Source: CAYGAW01 sp964347945 (GTDB lineage Bacteria > Chloroflexota > Anaerolineae > UBA7937 > B3-Chlor). From it: a stretch of 11,651 nucleotides of DNA. Both the position numbers and the translations under genes were made by a program. Shown here piece after piece: positions 1 through 6,933 of the stretch. Position 1 is the stretch's first letter. The number at the start of each line of letters is the position of its first letter. Under the pieces are notes generated by a model. It was not told the DNA's origin. It ran no database searches and saw only the letters and a list, made by a program, of their open reading frames with translations. The DNA lies in assembly GCA_964347945.1 (NCBI GenBank), contig CAYGAW010000131.1, forward strand, positions 1 to 11,651, in the 5' to 3' direction.

Positions 1-2063
1 AAGGGCCAGGCGCCAAACTCCACGAATCCGGAATCGTTTCGCAAGTGATCAACAGCCCGTAGGTACACGTTCAGGTCTCCAGAGTTCGGCGGCTTGACCC
101 AGCGGGCAGTCCAACTCACCTGGATTCTCCCCGGGGCGTCGTGATCGATGCTGCTGTTCATGCAGTCCAGCTGCACGACGCCGTTGCCCAGCTTGATCAC
201 CTCGCCCGGACTGCACGGGCCGAGCCAGGTGGATCCGTCACGTTTCAGGAGATATAATCCGTCGGGGACGGCTGGGTCATAGTTATGGTTGTAGATTACG
301 TTGAGACCCTTCAGATCTCCCTCATGCCTCCCCAAGATCAGTTGCACCCTAGCAATGTCGTCCCAGCCGTTCGGATCCCAATACTCACCCGTGAAGGTGT
401 ACCATCCCATCAAAGCGCCCGCAGGAGCATCAGGTGTGAACTCGAGTGGCACCGGCGAGGCGCTGCCCAGAATGACATAGGCCTCTCCGGGTACCTCGTT
501 GTTGTTCCTCCCGCCGTAGGCGCCGATGAGAAAATCGTCGATGCTGTCCCCGTCAAAATCGCCGAGCCAGGCGACGTCGTAGCCGGCAACCCCGACATCG
601 GGTTTGCCCACGTAGAGGACATCGGCCTGTTCCAGGGAATAGTAGGGACCCCAATCCGCCAGATTCCGGCCATAGATCAAATACGTCGTACCTGCAAGCT
701 CGCCTCCCCGAGCGTTCTGGGGCGCGCCGATCAAGAAATCGTCATAGCCATCGTTGTTGACATCCCCGGCACCGCTGACCCTGCGCCCGGCTTGGTCGCG
801 GCTCTCCTCCCCAACAAACGAGGCGTCCGCGCCGGCCAGCGAGTAGCGCATGCCCCAGTCCGCGAGTGGCTGGCCGAGGATCAGGTAGGCTATGCCCGGC
901 GGCTGTCCCGCCGTCATTTTCTGGCCCGCCCCAATGAGGAAGTCACTGAGGCCATCGTCGTTGACGTCGCCAGCCCGGGCGACGCGCCGCCCCGATTCAT
1001 CCTTCGCTGCCTCGCCAACGAACGAGGCGTCGGCCTGTGCCACCGGATAGTTCGCCCCCCACCAAGGCTGAGCAGGATCGTAGCCGGGTTCGCCCTCTCT
1101 CGCACGTCCGAGGAACAAGTAGTTCTGGCCAGCATCTTCGCCACCGTAGTCGCTCTTGACAGAGCCGATCAGGAAATCATCGTACCCGTCACCGTTGACA
1201 TCTCCGACACCCGTAGCCGAGCGACCGATCCGATCGCCCTCCGCTTCGCCCAGGAAAGAGGCGTCAGCCTGAGCCGCAGGATAATCCGTGCCCCAGTCTG
1301 CTGCCTGCCGACCCAGAATCAGATAGACCTTTCCGGTGTCGGTGATGAGCTGGGTGCTCGAAATATCGTAGTGGGTTGACGTGATCAAGAAATCGTCGTA
1401 GCCATCGTTGTTGACGTCGCCGGCCGTGGACGTGTAATAGCTAAGAAAATCGTACTCGTTCTCACCGAGGAACGACGCATCGGCCTGTTCCACCGGGAAA
1501 TCGGTGCCCCAGTCCGCTGCCTGCCGACCCAGAATCAAATAGGCTTTGCCCGTGTAGCGTGTGCCACACTTCCAACCACTAATCAGGAAGTCGTCGTAGC
1601 CATCGCCGTTCACATCACCCGCCGTATAGAGCTGCCGCGCCGTCATGCTTTCCGGCTCACAGCCCAAGAAAGAGGCGTCGGCATCGGCAAGGTTCACAGG
1701 ATTCGGTGGCCATTCGCCTTGAGGGCGGCCCAGGACCAGGTAGGCTCTGCCCTCTCCTTTGGGTACGTACGGTGGAGGGCAGGGGTCTTGCGGCACCGGG
1801 CACACCTTGTTCCCGGCCATCGGTGCTCCAATCAGCGCGTCGCCCAGGCCATCGCCATTCACGTCACCTGCTGGCGATGCGAAATAGGCGGCCCAATCCC
1901 CATCATCTTCCCCCACCAGCGTCATATCGGCATCCGCCAGGCTGATCACCAACGGCTCGCCCTGTTGAGCGAAGCCTTCGCCTACCAAGCAGACGAGAGC
2001 TAGCATGAAGCTCACCATAGCGATGACCCATCTGTTCAACCTTTTCACTGGCGTTCTTCCCAT
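1..2063 (-). CDS. Secreted FG-GAP beta-propeller protein (partial, C-terminus beyond window)
   Basis: The frame is open from ATG at 2063 to the window edge, 687 full codons with no stop, so the C-terminus is missing. Residues 1-33 form a signal peptide: basic RTPVKRLNR, a hydrophobic stretch VIAMVSFMLALVCLVG, then a likely cut near GFAQQ. Seven FG-GAP/integrin-alpha-like motifs follow at about residues 66-80, 149-162, 215-228, 287-301, 365-379, 433-447 and 501-515, with the form AGDVNGDGYDDFLIG, a calcium-binding loop. Seven blades are the number for one closed propeller. Between blades the linker ADWGTD..P..QADASFLGE recurs. Residues about 540-687 form a separate beta-rich module that I do not recognise (WYTFTGEYWDPNGW, then NVYLRAVDHLRNDSGFVEFG). 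An AAGGA lies 4 nt before the ATG. The role is probably extracellular binding or adhesion; no catalytic motif is visible. It follows the MopE/phosphodiesterase gene on the same strand and may share its transcript. Confidence 0.93.
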   Translation of the reverse strand, partial: MGRTPVKRLNRWVIAMVSFMLALVCLVGEGFAQQGEPLVISLADADMTLVGEDDGDWAAYFASPAGDVNGDGLGDALIGAPMAGNKVCPVPQDPCPPPYVPKGEGRAYLVLGRPQGEWPPNPVNLADADASFLGCEPESMTARQLYTAGDVNGDGYDDFLISGWKCGTRYTGKAYLILGRQAADWGTDFPVEQADASFLGENEYDFLSYYTSTAGDVNNDGYDDFLITSTHYDISSTQLITDTGKVYLILGRQAADWGTDYPAAQADASFLGEAEGDRIGRSATGVGDVNGDGYDDFLIGSVKSDYGGEDAGQNYLFLGRAREGEPGYDPAQPWWGANYPVAQADASFVGEAAKDESGRRVARAGDVNDDGLSDFLIGAGQKMTAGQPPGIAYLILGQPLADWGMRYSLAGADASFVGEESRDQAGRRVSGAGDVNNDGYDDFLIGAPQNARGGELAGTTYLIYGRNLADWGPYYSLEQADVLYVGKPDVGVAGYDVAWLGDFDGDSIDDFLIGAYGGRNNNEVPGEAYVILGSASPVPLEFTPDAPAGALMGWYTFTGEYWDPNGWDDIARVQLILGRHEGDLKGLNVIYNHNYDPAVPDGLYLLKRDGSTWLGPCSPGEVIKLGNGVVQLDCMNSSIDHDAPGRIQVSWTARWVKPPNSGDLNVYLRAVDHLRNDSGFVEFGAWP
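1288..1326 (-). repeat. FG-GAP inter-blade DNA repeat, copy A
   Basis: These 39 bases match 1504-1542 at 37 of 39 positions. They encode the linker YLILGRQAADWGT between blades of the propeller protein. Such near-identity at DNA level suggests recent blade duplication or gene conversion. Confidence 0.8.
1504..1542 (-). repeat. FG-GAP inter-blade DNA repeat, copy B
   Basis: Second copy of the 39-base segment at 1288-1326, with two mismatches. It lies one blade (216 bases, 72 codons) away inside the same reading frame. Confidence 0.8.
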
Positions 2064-2080
2064 TCTTTCCTTGCCACCGT

Positions 2081-2287
2081 TTAGCGTTGAACCCACACAG
2101 CGGTGCTCTCTCCAACCAAACGAGCATGGTCACGCAACAAGATCGCGCGAAGGACAATGCTCTCCATCAAGCCTTCTGCTACTCTGTCAGGTTCGTACTC
2201 GAGATATCCGATCGCAGCTACTGCCTGGAGTAGCACGCGCCGCTCGATGGCTTCCCCCATCTTGGATTCATCGAGGTGCGCGGGCAA
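2081..2287 (-). CDS. Small hypothetical helical protein
   Basis: A 68-codon frame starts at TTG 2287 and ends 17 bases before the FG-GAP gene start. I do not recognise a family. The product (IERRVLLQAVAAIGYLEY, then AEGLMESIVLRAILLRDHAR) looks soluble, amphipathic and helical, with no signal peptide or Cys, unlike the exported proteins on both sides. About 44 percent of its codons begin with G, a pattern typical of true coding frames, and GGAAAG sits 8 nt before the TTG. ATG at 2260 is another possible start. The frame is continuous with that of the upstream gene: only the TGA at 2318-2320 separates them. It may be a real small gene, a remnant, or a chance open frame. Confidence 0.45.
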   Translation of the reverse strand: MPAHLDESKMGEAIERRVLLQAVAAIGYLEYEPDRVAEGLMESIVLRAILLRDHARLVGESTAVWVQR

Positions 2288-2317
2288 CTTCGTGACTTTC
2301 CAGGCAATTCGTGTTCC

Positions 2318-4822
2318 TCAATAGGGACAATCTCCAGGGCAATTACACTTGTTCTCAGGTTCCTCACAGATGCCGTTGCCGCAAGCTGTGCAGTACCCAG
2401 AACCATCGCCTGTCCCGCCTGTGGGGGCGCGGCAGCCTCCGTACTTCATGTCAAGACCGATTAGCGTAAGGCCGCTGCAGCACGAGGGTGCTCCAGGGTA
2501 GTCCACAGAGGCCTCTCCCTCAGGGACGCACGCCAGTGGAGGGATAGAGTACAAAGAGTATCCGTCCACGGCAGGAGCGCCTCCGATCGGCCCCAGACCG
2601 ATTCCATACCTCTCCAGGAAGGTCGGAGCTGGATCTTTCCGGTCGCCGCTCCTCACAACCAAAGGGTCATTGGTGGCTAGAAAGCCATAGGGCGCGTTAA
2701 GGTGTACGGAGAGCCCTTCGTCAAAGCCATGGTCGGTGACCACGTAGACCAGTGTTCGCTGATAGATGCCCAAATCGTGCAACCTTGCCACAATCTGGCC
2801 CAGCCATTGGTCTACTTCTATCATCTGCCCAGAGTACTCGACTGAATCCTCGCCGGACATGTGACCTGTCACGTCCGGATCCCTCCACAGGAAGAAGGCG
2901 AAGAATAGGTCGTTCTGATGAGTCTCCAACAGCTCCAATGCCCGGCTACCGACCATGTCATTTCGGACCTTGTCCAGTTCGAAGTAGTCAAGGTGTTCTT
3001 TGGTGAGACACCAGGGTTGCCCCTTGTCCTCTATCACAGGTTGTCCATTCTTGTAGGTCGGATCTCCAACGCAGGCACCCCCAGTGTGAACACCCTTTGC
3101 TGAAATAAACATGGTGACGACGTTGGCTGCTCCAAAGTGATTCTCGATCTTCTCGAACACAGAGTAGCCTTCTGGTACCGGCTGATAATTTGTATTATTA
3201 TCATAGACGCCTGTGACCTCTGCATCATAGCCCGAGAGGATCTGCGCCCAGCCCGGCTTGGTGGCTGTACCTCCATTGGTGATCACGTTGTCAAAGATCA
3301 CTCCACCGGAGAGCGCCTGGATGTTAGGGAGCCCGTCAGGACATTCAGGCAATTCCTTGTTGTAGCATTCCCAGAAGTGGTCTCGCTGTACTCCATCCCA
3401 CCCGACAACGATCATGTTCGGAGGGCCAGAGCAAATGGCGTCTTCAGCATCGGTTGAGCCATTGCAGTTGTCATCGATGCCATTGTCACAGATCTCAATG
3501 GCGCTAGGATTCACCTGAGGATTGGCATCGTCGCAGTCAACCAGCCCGCAAGCCCCTCCCTCGATTGCATACCCGTCACCATCTGCATCGGTGCAGACAA
3601 GGCATGCAAGGTCTTCAGCGTCGGTCCATCCGTCGCAATTGTCATCGATCCCGTTGTCGCAGATCTCACCGGCGTCGGGATTCACGTTCGGATTGGCGTC
3701 GTCGCAGTCTACCAGTCCACAGACTCCTCCCTCAACCGCATAGCCATCCCCATCAGCATCGGTGCACGCACTGGACCATGGCACGCAAGCCCCATCTGCG
3801 CAGCCGTATGGACATTCGTAGAACGTGGGCCACGGCGTCGTCCCGTTACAATAGTATTCTCTGACAGAACCTTCGTACTCTCCTGACTCGCACACGTCAT
3901 ACCTGGTGACAGGCCATCCATTGGCACCTACACCATCGACACGTCCCGCAACCTCGTAGTTCAGGCCGCCATCGCTATCGGTGCAGGCACCGCAATCAGA
4001 GTCATCAGCGTCGACGAAGCCATCGCAGTCATCGTCGATGCCATTGTCACAGACCTCGGCGGCGCCAGGATTAACTGCGGGATTGGCGTCGTCGCAGTCA
4101 ATCGGTCCGCAGACTTCCCCTTCAATGGCATAACCGTCACCATCGGCGTCGGTGCAGGTGGCACAATCGGGGTCATCAGCGTCGATCAAGCCGTCGCAGT
4201 CGTCATCGACACCATTGTCACAGACCTCAGCGGCGCCAGGATTAATTGCGGGATCGGTGTCGTCGCAGTCAATCGACCCACAACCTCCACCCTCAATCGC
4301 GTAACTGTCACCGTCCGCGTCGGTGCAGACAACGCAATCGGGGTCATCAGCGTCGATCAAGCCGTCGCAGTCGTCATCGATGCCGTTGTCACAGACCTCG
4401 GCAGCGTCCGGATTCACTGCGGGATCGGTGTCGTCGCAGTCAACCGGCCCACAACCGCCGCCCTCAACGGCATAACCATCGTCATCAGCATCGGTGCACG
4501 TAGCGGGAATACAAGCCCCGTCTGCGCAGCCGTATGGACATAGGTAGAATTGGGGCCAGGGCGTCGTCCCGTTGCAAAAGAACTCTCTTACCTCACCTTC
4601 ACGGTCCCCGGTCTCACAGAAGTCGTACTTGGCGTAAGGCCAGCCGCTGGGACCGATACCCTCTACATACCCTGCAACCTCGTAGTTCAGGCCGCCATCG
4701 CTATCCGTACAGCTCGGTTCACCCCCTTGCCCGTGCACTACACCTCCCAGCCTAGGCACGGCGAGACCCATAGCCACCAACACCAGTAGCACGAGCCCCA
4801 ACGACTTCCGAGTCCGTTTCAT
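2318..4822 (-). CDS. Secreted MopE-repeat / type I phosphodiesterase (alkaline phosphatase superfamily) fusion
   Basis: 834 residues. The start at 4822 is chosen over an in-frame ATG at 4912 because AGGAGG lies 6 nt upstream and a signal peptide follows (KRTRK, then LGLVLLVLVAMGLAV, cut near VHGQ). Order: module A at 38-106; three MopE-like repeats at 109-163, 166-220 and 223-277; a second module A at 280-348; two MopE repeats at 353-407 and 410-464; catalytic domain about 469-760; Cys-rich tail CGNGICEEPENKCNCPGDCP at 814-833. MopE repeats have the form CTDADGDGYA..CG..DCDD..P..NP.A.E.CDNGIDD.CDG and should bind Ca or Cu. The catalytic domain keeps the metal ligands expected of nucleotide pyrophosphatase/phosphodiesterases: D476 (GWDG), candidate nucleophile T521 (ATKPGW), D650 and H654 (DPDVTGH), D697-H698 (TDHGF) and H707. 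It likely hydrolyses an extracellular phosphodiester or phosphomonoester; the substrate is unknown. A sulfatase-like activity is the main alternative. Confidence 0.93.
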   Translation of the reverse strand: MKRTRKSLGLVLLVLVAMGLAVPRLGGVVHGQGGEPSCTDSDGGLNYEVAGYVEGIGPSGWPYAKYDFCETGDREGEVREFFCNGTTPWPQFYLCPYGCADGACIPATCTDADDDGYAVEGGGCGPVDCDDTDPAVNPDAAEVCDNGIDDDCDGLIDADDPDCVVCTDADGDSYAIEGGGCGSIDCDDTDPAINPGAAEVCDNGVDDDCDGLIDADDPDCATCTDADGDGYAIEGEVCGPIDCDDANPAVNPGAAEVCDNGIDDDCDGFVDADDSDCGACTDSDGGLNYEVAGRVDGVGANGWPVTRYDVCESGEYEGSVREYYCNGTTPWPTFYECPYGCADGACVPWSSACTDADGDGYAVEGGVCGLVDCDDANPNVNPDAGEICDNGIDDNCDGWTDAEDLACLVCTDADGDGYAIEGGACGLVDCDDANPQVNPSAIEICDNGIDDNCNGSTDAEDAICSGPPNMIVVGWDGVQRDHFWECYNKELPECPDGLPNIQALSGGVIFDNVITNGGTATKPGWAQILSGYDAEVTGVYDNNTNYQPVPEGYSVFEKIENHFGAANVVTMFISAKGVHTGGACVGDPTYKNGQPVIEDKGQPWCLTKEHLDYFELDKVRNDMVGSRALELLETHQNDLFFAFFLWRDPDVTGHMSGEDSVEYSGQMIEVDQWLGQIVARLHDLGIYQRTLVYVVTDHGFDEGLSVHLNAPYGFLATNDPLVVRSGDRKDPAPTFLERYGIGLGPIGGAPAVDGYSLYSIPPLACVPEGEASVDYPGAPSCCSGLTLIGLDMKYGGCRAPTGGTGDGSGYCTACGNGICEEPENKCNCPGDCPY
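3431..3766 (-). repeat. Two MopE-like repeats (second block)
   Basis: Encodes residues 353-464 of the phosphodiesterase fusion, two units of about 57 codons each ending just before the catalytic domain. The second unit has degenerate ends (DDNCNGSTDAEDAIC), which suggests it is the oldest or least constrained copy. Confidence 0.85.
3779..3985 (-). repeat. Module A, copy 2
   Basis: Encodes residues 280-348 (CTDSDGGLNYEVAG, then the segment REYYCNGTTPWP and CPYGCADGAC). It pairs with copy 1 at 4505-4711. Conserved Cys residues suggest disulfides in an extracellular fold. The DNA is also close, for example around cgcagccgtatggacat. Confidence 0.85.
4164..4209 (-). repeat. 46-base exact repeat inside MopE block, copy A
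   Basis: Identical over 46 bases to 4335-4380, exactly 171 bases away, which is one repeat unit. Exact DNA identity at this length points to recent unit duplication or conversion. Confidence 0.88.
4335..4380 (-). repeat. 46-base exact repeat inside MopE block, copy B
   Basis: Partner of the segment at 4164-4209. It encodes the DDDCDGLIDADDPDC end of the first MopE unit. Confidence 0.88.
4505..4711 (-). repeat. Module A, copy 1
   Basis: Encodes residues 38-106 of the phosphodiesterase fusion (CTDSDGGLNYEVAG, then EGEVREFFCNGTTPWP and CPYGCADGAC), directly after the signal peptide. The DSDGG...EYYC layout resembles a small Cys-rich module seen in secreted bacterial and archaeal proteins; I do not know its fold or ligand. 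Confidence 0.85.
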
Positions 4823-4828
4823 TCCCCA

Positions 4829-4834
4829 CCTCCT
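4829..4834 (-). promoter_or_regulatory. Shine-Dalgarno AGGAGG
   Basis: A full-strength AGGAGG with a 6-nt spacer to the ATG at 4822. It decides the start of the MopE/phosphodiesterase gene in favour of the signal-peptide Met over the upstream in-frame ATG at 4912. Confidence 0.88.
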
Positions 4835-4913
4835 CAATCGGATGCCTTCATGCAGAATCGCAACGCGCCGCAAGTCAGCTGAGTAGCGCCAACCACAAGA
4901 CCCATGGCCCAAG

Positions 4914-5468
4914 CTAAGCCTCGTCGGGCTTCAAGCGTTTGATGACCCTGGCGGGAACGCCGCCCACCACCGTATAGGGCAATACATCTTTCGTCACGAC
5001 GGCGCCGGCGCCCACATACGCCCTTTCGTGAACCGTGACACCAGGCAGCAGGATGGCGCCTGTGCCGATGCCCGAGTAGCTCTTGAGTCGCACCGGCGCC
5101 ACGTACCCGTATTGCTTCTTGAATCCGCGTCCTGTCGAGACGCTGGGATCTGTCTTGGCGGCAACATCATCGTGGCACATGATAATCACGTGTCGGGACG
5201 GCCCACTGTGATCTTCGAAGAACATTAGCTCAGGGAATTGATCATCCAGGTTGGCATACATCTCCACCACGCAATCCTTGCCGATGTTCACGCCCATCTG
5301 GCGGTAAAGCCAGATTCTCAACCCTCCGTGAACGGTAATGCGGGCGACCATGTTGAGCAGTTTCTGTTTAAGGAGAGTCAGCCTGCCACGGGGCCGCAGC
5401 TTCTCGTACTCGTCGCGAGGCATGGGCATGCGGGCCAACATCTCTTGGTCAGGCGGTGGTACGGGCAC
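4914..5468 (-). CDS. Hexapeptide-repeat (LbH) O/N-acyltransferase
   Basis: 184 residues from GTG 5468. The frame is open further upstream, but that part lies inside the aminotransferase gene; GAGGA sits 8 nt before this GTG, which falls 5 nt after the aminotransferase stop. ATG at 5441 is an alternative. The C-terminal half shows left-handed beta-helix hexapeptides with the family signature: IGTGAILLPGVTVHERAYVGAGAVVTKDVLPYTVVGGVPARVI, split here as residues 134-152 and 153-177 in sense. His99 in the IIMCHDD stretch is the likely catalytic base. The family (WbbJ / maltose O-acetyltransferase-like) moves an acetyl or acyl group from acyl-CoA to a sugar hydroxyl or amine in the cytoplasm. Placed just behind a sugar aminotransferase, it may acylate the amine that enzyme makes; O-acetylation of the glycan is equally possible. 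Confidence 0.88.
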   Translation of the reverse strand: MPVPPPDQEMLARMPMPRDEYEKLRPRGRLTLLKQKLLNMVARITVHGGLRIWLYRQMGVNIGKDCVVEMYANLDDQFPELMFFEDHSGPSRHVIIMCHDDVAAKTDPSVSTGRGFKKQYGYVAPVRLKSYSGIGTGAILLPGVTVHERAYVGAGAVVTKDVLPYTVVGGVPARVIKRLKPDEA

Positions 5469-5473
5469 CCTAT

Positions 5474-6703
5474 CTATCCTCTCTGAAAGTTCACAGCATG
5501 AAACGTGCCGGCGATGCGCGCGATGTCCTCTTCCTGGAGATAGGCGTGGGTGGGCAGCGTCAGAAGGCAACTGGCCAGGGACGAGGCTCCCGGAAATTCC
5601 TGGCCGTTGCAGGGCACCACACCTGAGAACAGATCTGGCAGGGTGCGCAAGTATGACCGACTAACGCCTATTCCCTCTCCAGAGAGCATATCAAAGAGCC
5701 GGTTGGTAAGCTCCTCTCCTTTCACCACAAAGGGCAGGCGGAGAAACCTTGGCTCAGCGTCTGGCGCTATCTCTGGGAGAGTCACAAAGTCGAATTCGCC
5801 CAGTAGAGTCAGCAGCCTCCGCGCATTCTCCCGACGATCATTCTCTATCTCACCCAGCCGCGCAAGAATGGAGGCGCCGATTCCAGCCTGGACAGCCGAC
5901 AGTACGCCCAAACTAATGGGCTCCAGTGTGTTGATGTCCATCCCTTCTTGCGCTGGATTGAGAGGAGTTCGTACAGCGAACCACCATGCGACCGGATTCG
6001 TCACCAAGCCATAACTCGCGAACAGGATTAGAGAAGCAATATCCCACCTCACTGGTTCTATGGCCGCGTCTTGTATGGCTTCGGAGATAGCAGGCGCACA
6101 TCGTTCCTGGGATACGATCACTCCGCCATGGCCGACCGGAACGCACTTGCCCCTCCCAAGGCTATAGAAGCCCGCATCTCCCCAGCTTCCGACGAGTCGG
6201 CCGCACAGCGCCGCTCCGAACGCCTGGGCGGCGTCTTCAACCACGTAGAAGCCGTTTTCCTGACCAATGCCGATCAGATCCCTCACATCTTGAGCCCATC
6301 CGTACAAGTGGGTGGGGACAATGGCTAGCACATCGCGGTTGATCAGCCGCTCCAAGGCCGCGCGGTCCAAGTCTAGCGTCTGAGGTGATACGTCGCACAT
6401 CACCGGTTCGAGACCAGCCTTGAGAACAGACTGTACCACCGTCGGGCAGGCGTAGGCTGGAACTACAACCCTCGTGCGGCCGGAAAGGCGCTTCAGCCCC
6501 AAGAGGATAAGGGTGAGCGCCGCCCTTCCTGAAGAGACCAGATAGCAATGGGGACTACCAGTGCGCTCCACAATGGCGGATCGGAACCGATCCGGAGCGT
6601 GCTGCGGCGCCATCAGAGCACTCAGGCCACGCCATAGGTCATTACCCGTGACCGGGACAGCGGTGGGTGGGACGTGACGCAATAGCCGTTTCCTCACCGG
6701 CAC
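5474..6703 (-). CDS. DegT/DnrJ/EryC1/StrS-family PLP aminotransferase (divergent)
   Basis: 409 residues from GTG 6703, which has GGAGAG 5 nt upstream; an in-frame GTG at 6754 has weaker support. Fold type I PLP enzyme, of near usual length (about 370-410). Visible features: SSGRAALTL at 57-65 (PLP phosphate region), VVPAYACPTVVQ at 80-91, VEDAAQAFGA at 155-164 with D157 and Q160 for the cofactor ring, and GFYSLGRGKCVPVGHGG at 178-194 with K186 as the Schiff-base lysine. The last motif departs from the common FSF...K....GEGG, with His in place of the acidic residue. Members usually aminate a keto sugar nucleotide for glycan or antibiotic sugar synthesis; a few are dehydratases, but those replace the Lys, which is present here. 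It is linked to the acyltransferase by a 5-nt gap. Confidence 0.9.
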   Translation of the reverse strand: MPVRKRLLRHVPPTAVPVTGNDLWRGLSALMAPQHAPDRFRSAIVERTGSPHCYLVSSGRAALTLILLGLKRLSGRTRVVVPAYACPTVVQSVLKAGLEPVMCDVSPQTLDLDRAALERLINRDVLAIVPTHLYGWAQDVRDLIGIGQENGFYVVEDAAQAFGAALCGRLVGSWGDAGFYSLGRGKCVPVGHGGVIVSQERCAPAISEAIQDAAIEPVRWDIASLILFASYGLVTNPVAWWFAVRTPLNPAQEGMDINTLEPISLGVLSAVQAGIGASILARLGEIENDRRENARRLLTLLGEFDFVTLPEIAPDAEPRFLRLPFVVKGEELTNRLFDMLSGEGIGVSRSYLRTLPDLFSGVVPCNGQEFPGASSLASCLLTLPTHAYLQEEDIARIAGTFHAVNFQRG

Positions 6704-6708
6704 TCTGT

Positions 6709-6714
6709 CTCTCC
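6709..6714 (-). promoter_or_regulatory. Shine-Dalgarno GGAGAG
   Basis: GGAGAG with a 5-nt spacer to GTG 6703. It supports that start for the aminotransferase over the upstream GTG at 6754. Confidence 0.6.
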
Positions 6715-6734
6715 AATCTCTCCTAGTAGGCCGT

Positions 6735-6929
6735 TCATGGCACCCGGTGGGCACACTGCAGGAGCCGAATCACCATCAATCCCCTGACTACGCCAACGAC
6801 TTGGCACAGGCCGCCGACCCGCATGGCCCAAACCCGCGCCAGGCGTGGAAGGGACGCGTGAAGCATCCCGGGTCCAGGCCCGGACTCAGCGGTCGCTCGC
6901 AACGCTGCTATATCTGATGGATACTCCAC
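6735..6929 (-). CDS. Hypothetical 64-codon frame filling the GT2-aminotransferase gap
   Basis: This frame could start at GTG 6929, four bases after the GT2 stop, and ends 31 bases before the aminotransferase start. It fills almost the whole 230-base gap. The product (VEYPSDIAALRATAESGPGP, then a hydrophobic basic stretch VWAMRVGGLCQVVGVVRGLMVIRLL) matches nothing I know. About 42 percent of codons begin with G, which favours coding. No strong ribosome site is present, and a 5-bp GC hairpin lies inside. It may be a small membrane-associated protein, a gene remnant, or plain spacer. Confidence 0.28.
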   Translation of the reverse strand: MEYPSDIAALRATAESGPGPGMLHASLPRLARVWAMRVGGLCQVVGVVRGLMVIRLLQCAHRVP

Positions 6930-6933
6930 CTTG

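Larger units (their letters stand above)
3992..4498 (-). repeat. Three tandem MopE-like repeats (first block)
   Basis: Encodes residues 109-277 as three tandem units of 57 codons (171 bases). Each holds two acidic metal-binding loops (TDADGDGY and DDDCDGLIDADD). DNA of adjacent units is nearly the same in places, as in the identical 46-base segments at 4164-4209 and 4335-4380. Confidence 0.9.

Noticed and set aside
285..1379. A 364-codon open frame on the + strand
   Set aside because: It lies opposite the FG-GAP gene, and its own internal repeats (DQEIV..VDI) mirror the blade repeats. The minus frame has a signal peptide and seven clear Ca-binding motifs, so this is an antisense shadow.
3992..4498. 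Regular 171-base tandem repeat considered as a CRISPR or satellite array
   Set aside because: The unit is an exact multiple of three, stays in frame and encodes a known type of metal-binding repeat, with no spacer structure.
3522..4503. Several Arg/His/Ser-rich open frames on the + strand
   Set aside because: They are shadows of the MopE repeat block; their composition comes from the complement of repeated Asp and Cys codons.
4823..4912. N-terminal 30-codon extension of the phosphodiesterase gene from ATG 4912
   Set aside because: It lacks a ribosome site and would bury the signal peptide; ATG 4822 has AGGAGG at ideal spacing.
6866..6881. GC-rich hairpin (5-bp stem, 6-nt loop) between the GT2 and aminotransferase genes
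   Set aside because: The stem is short and no T-run follows on the minus strand, so there is no support for an intrinsic terminator.
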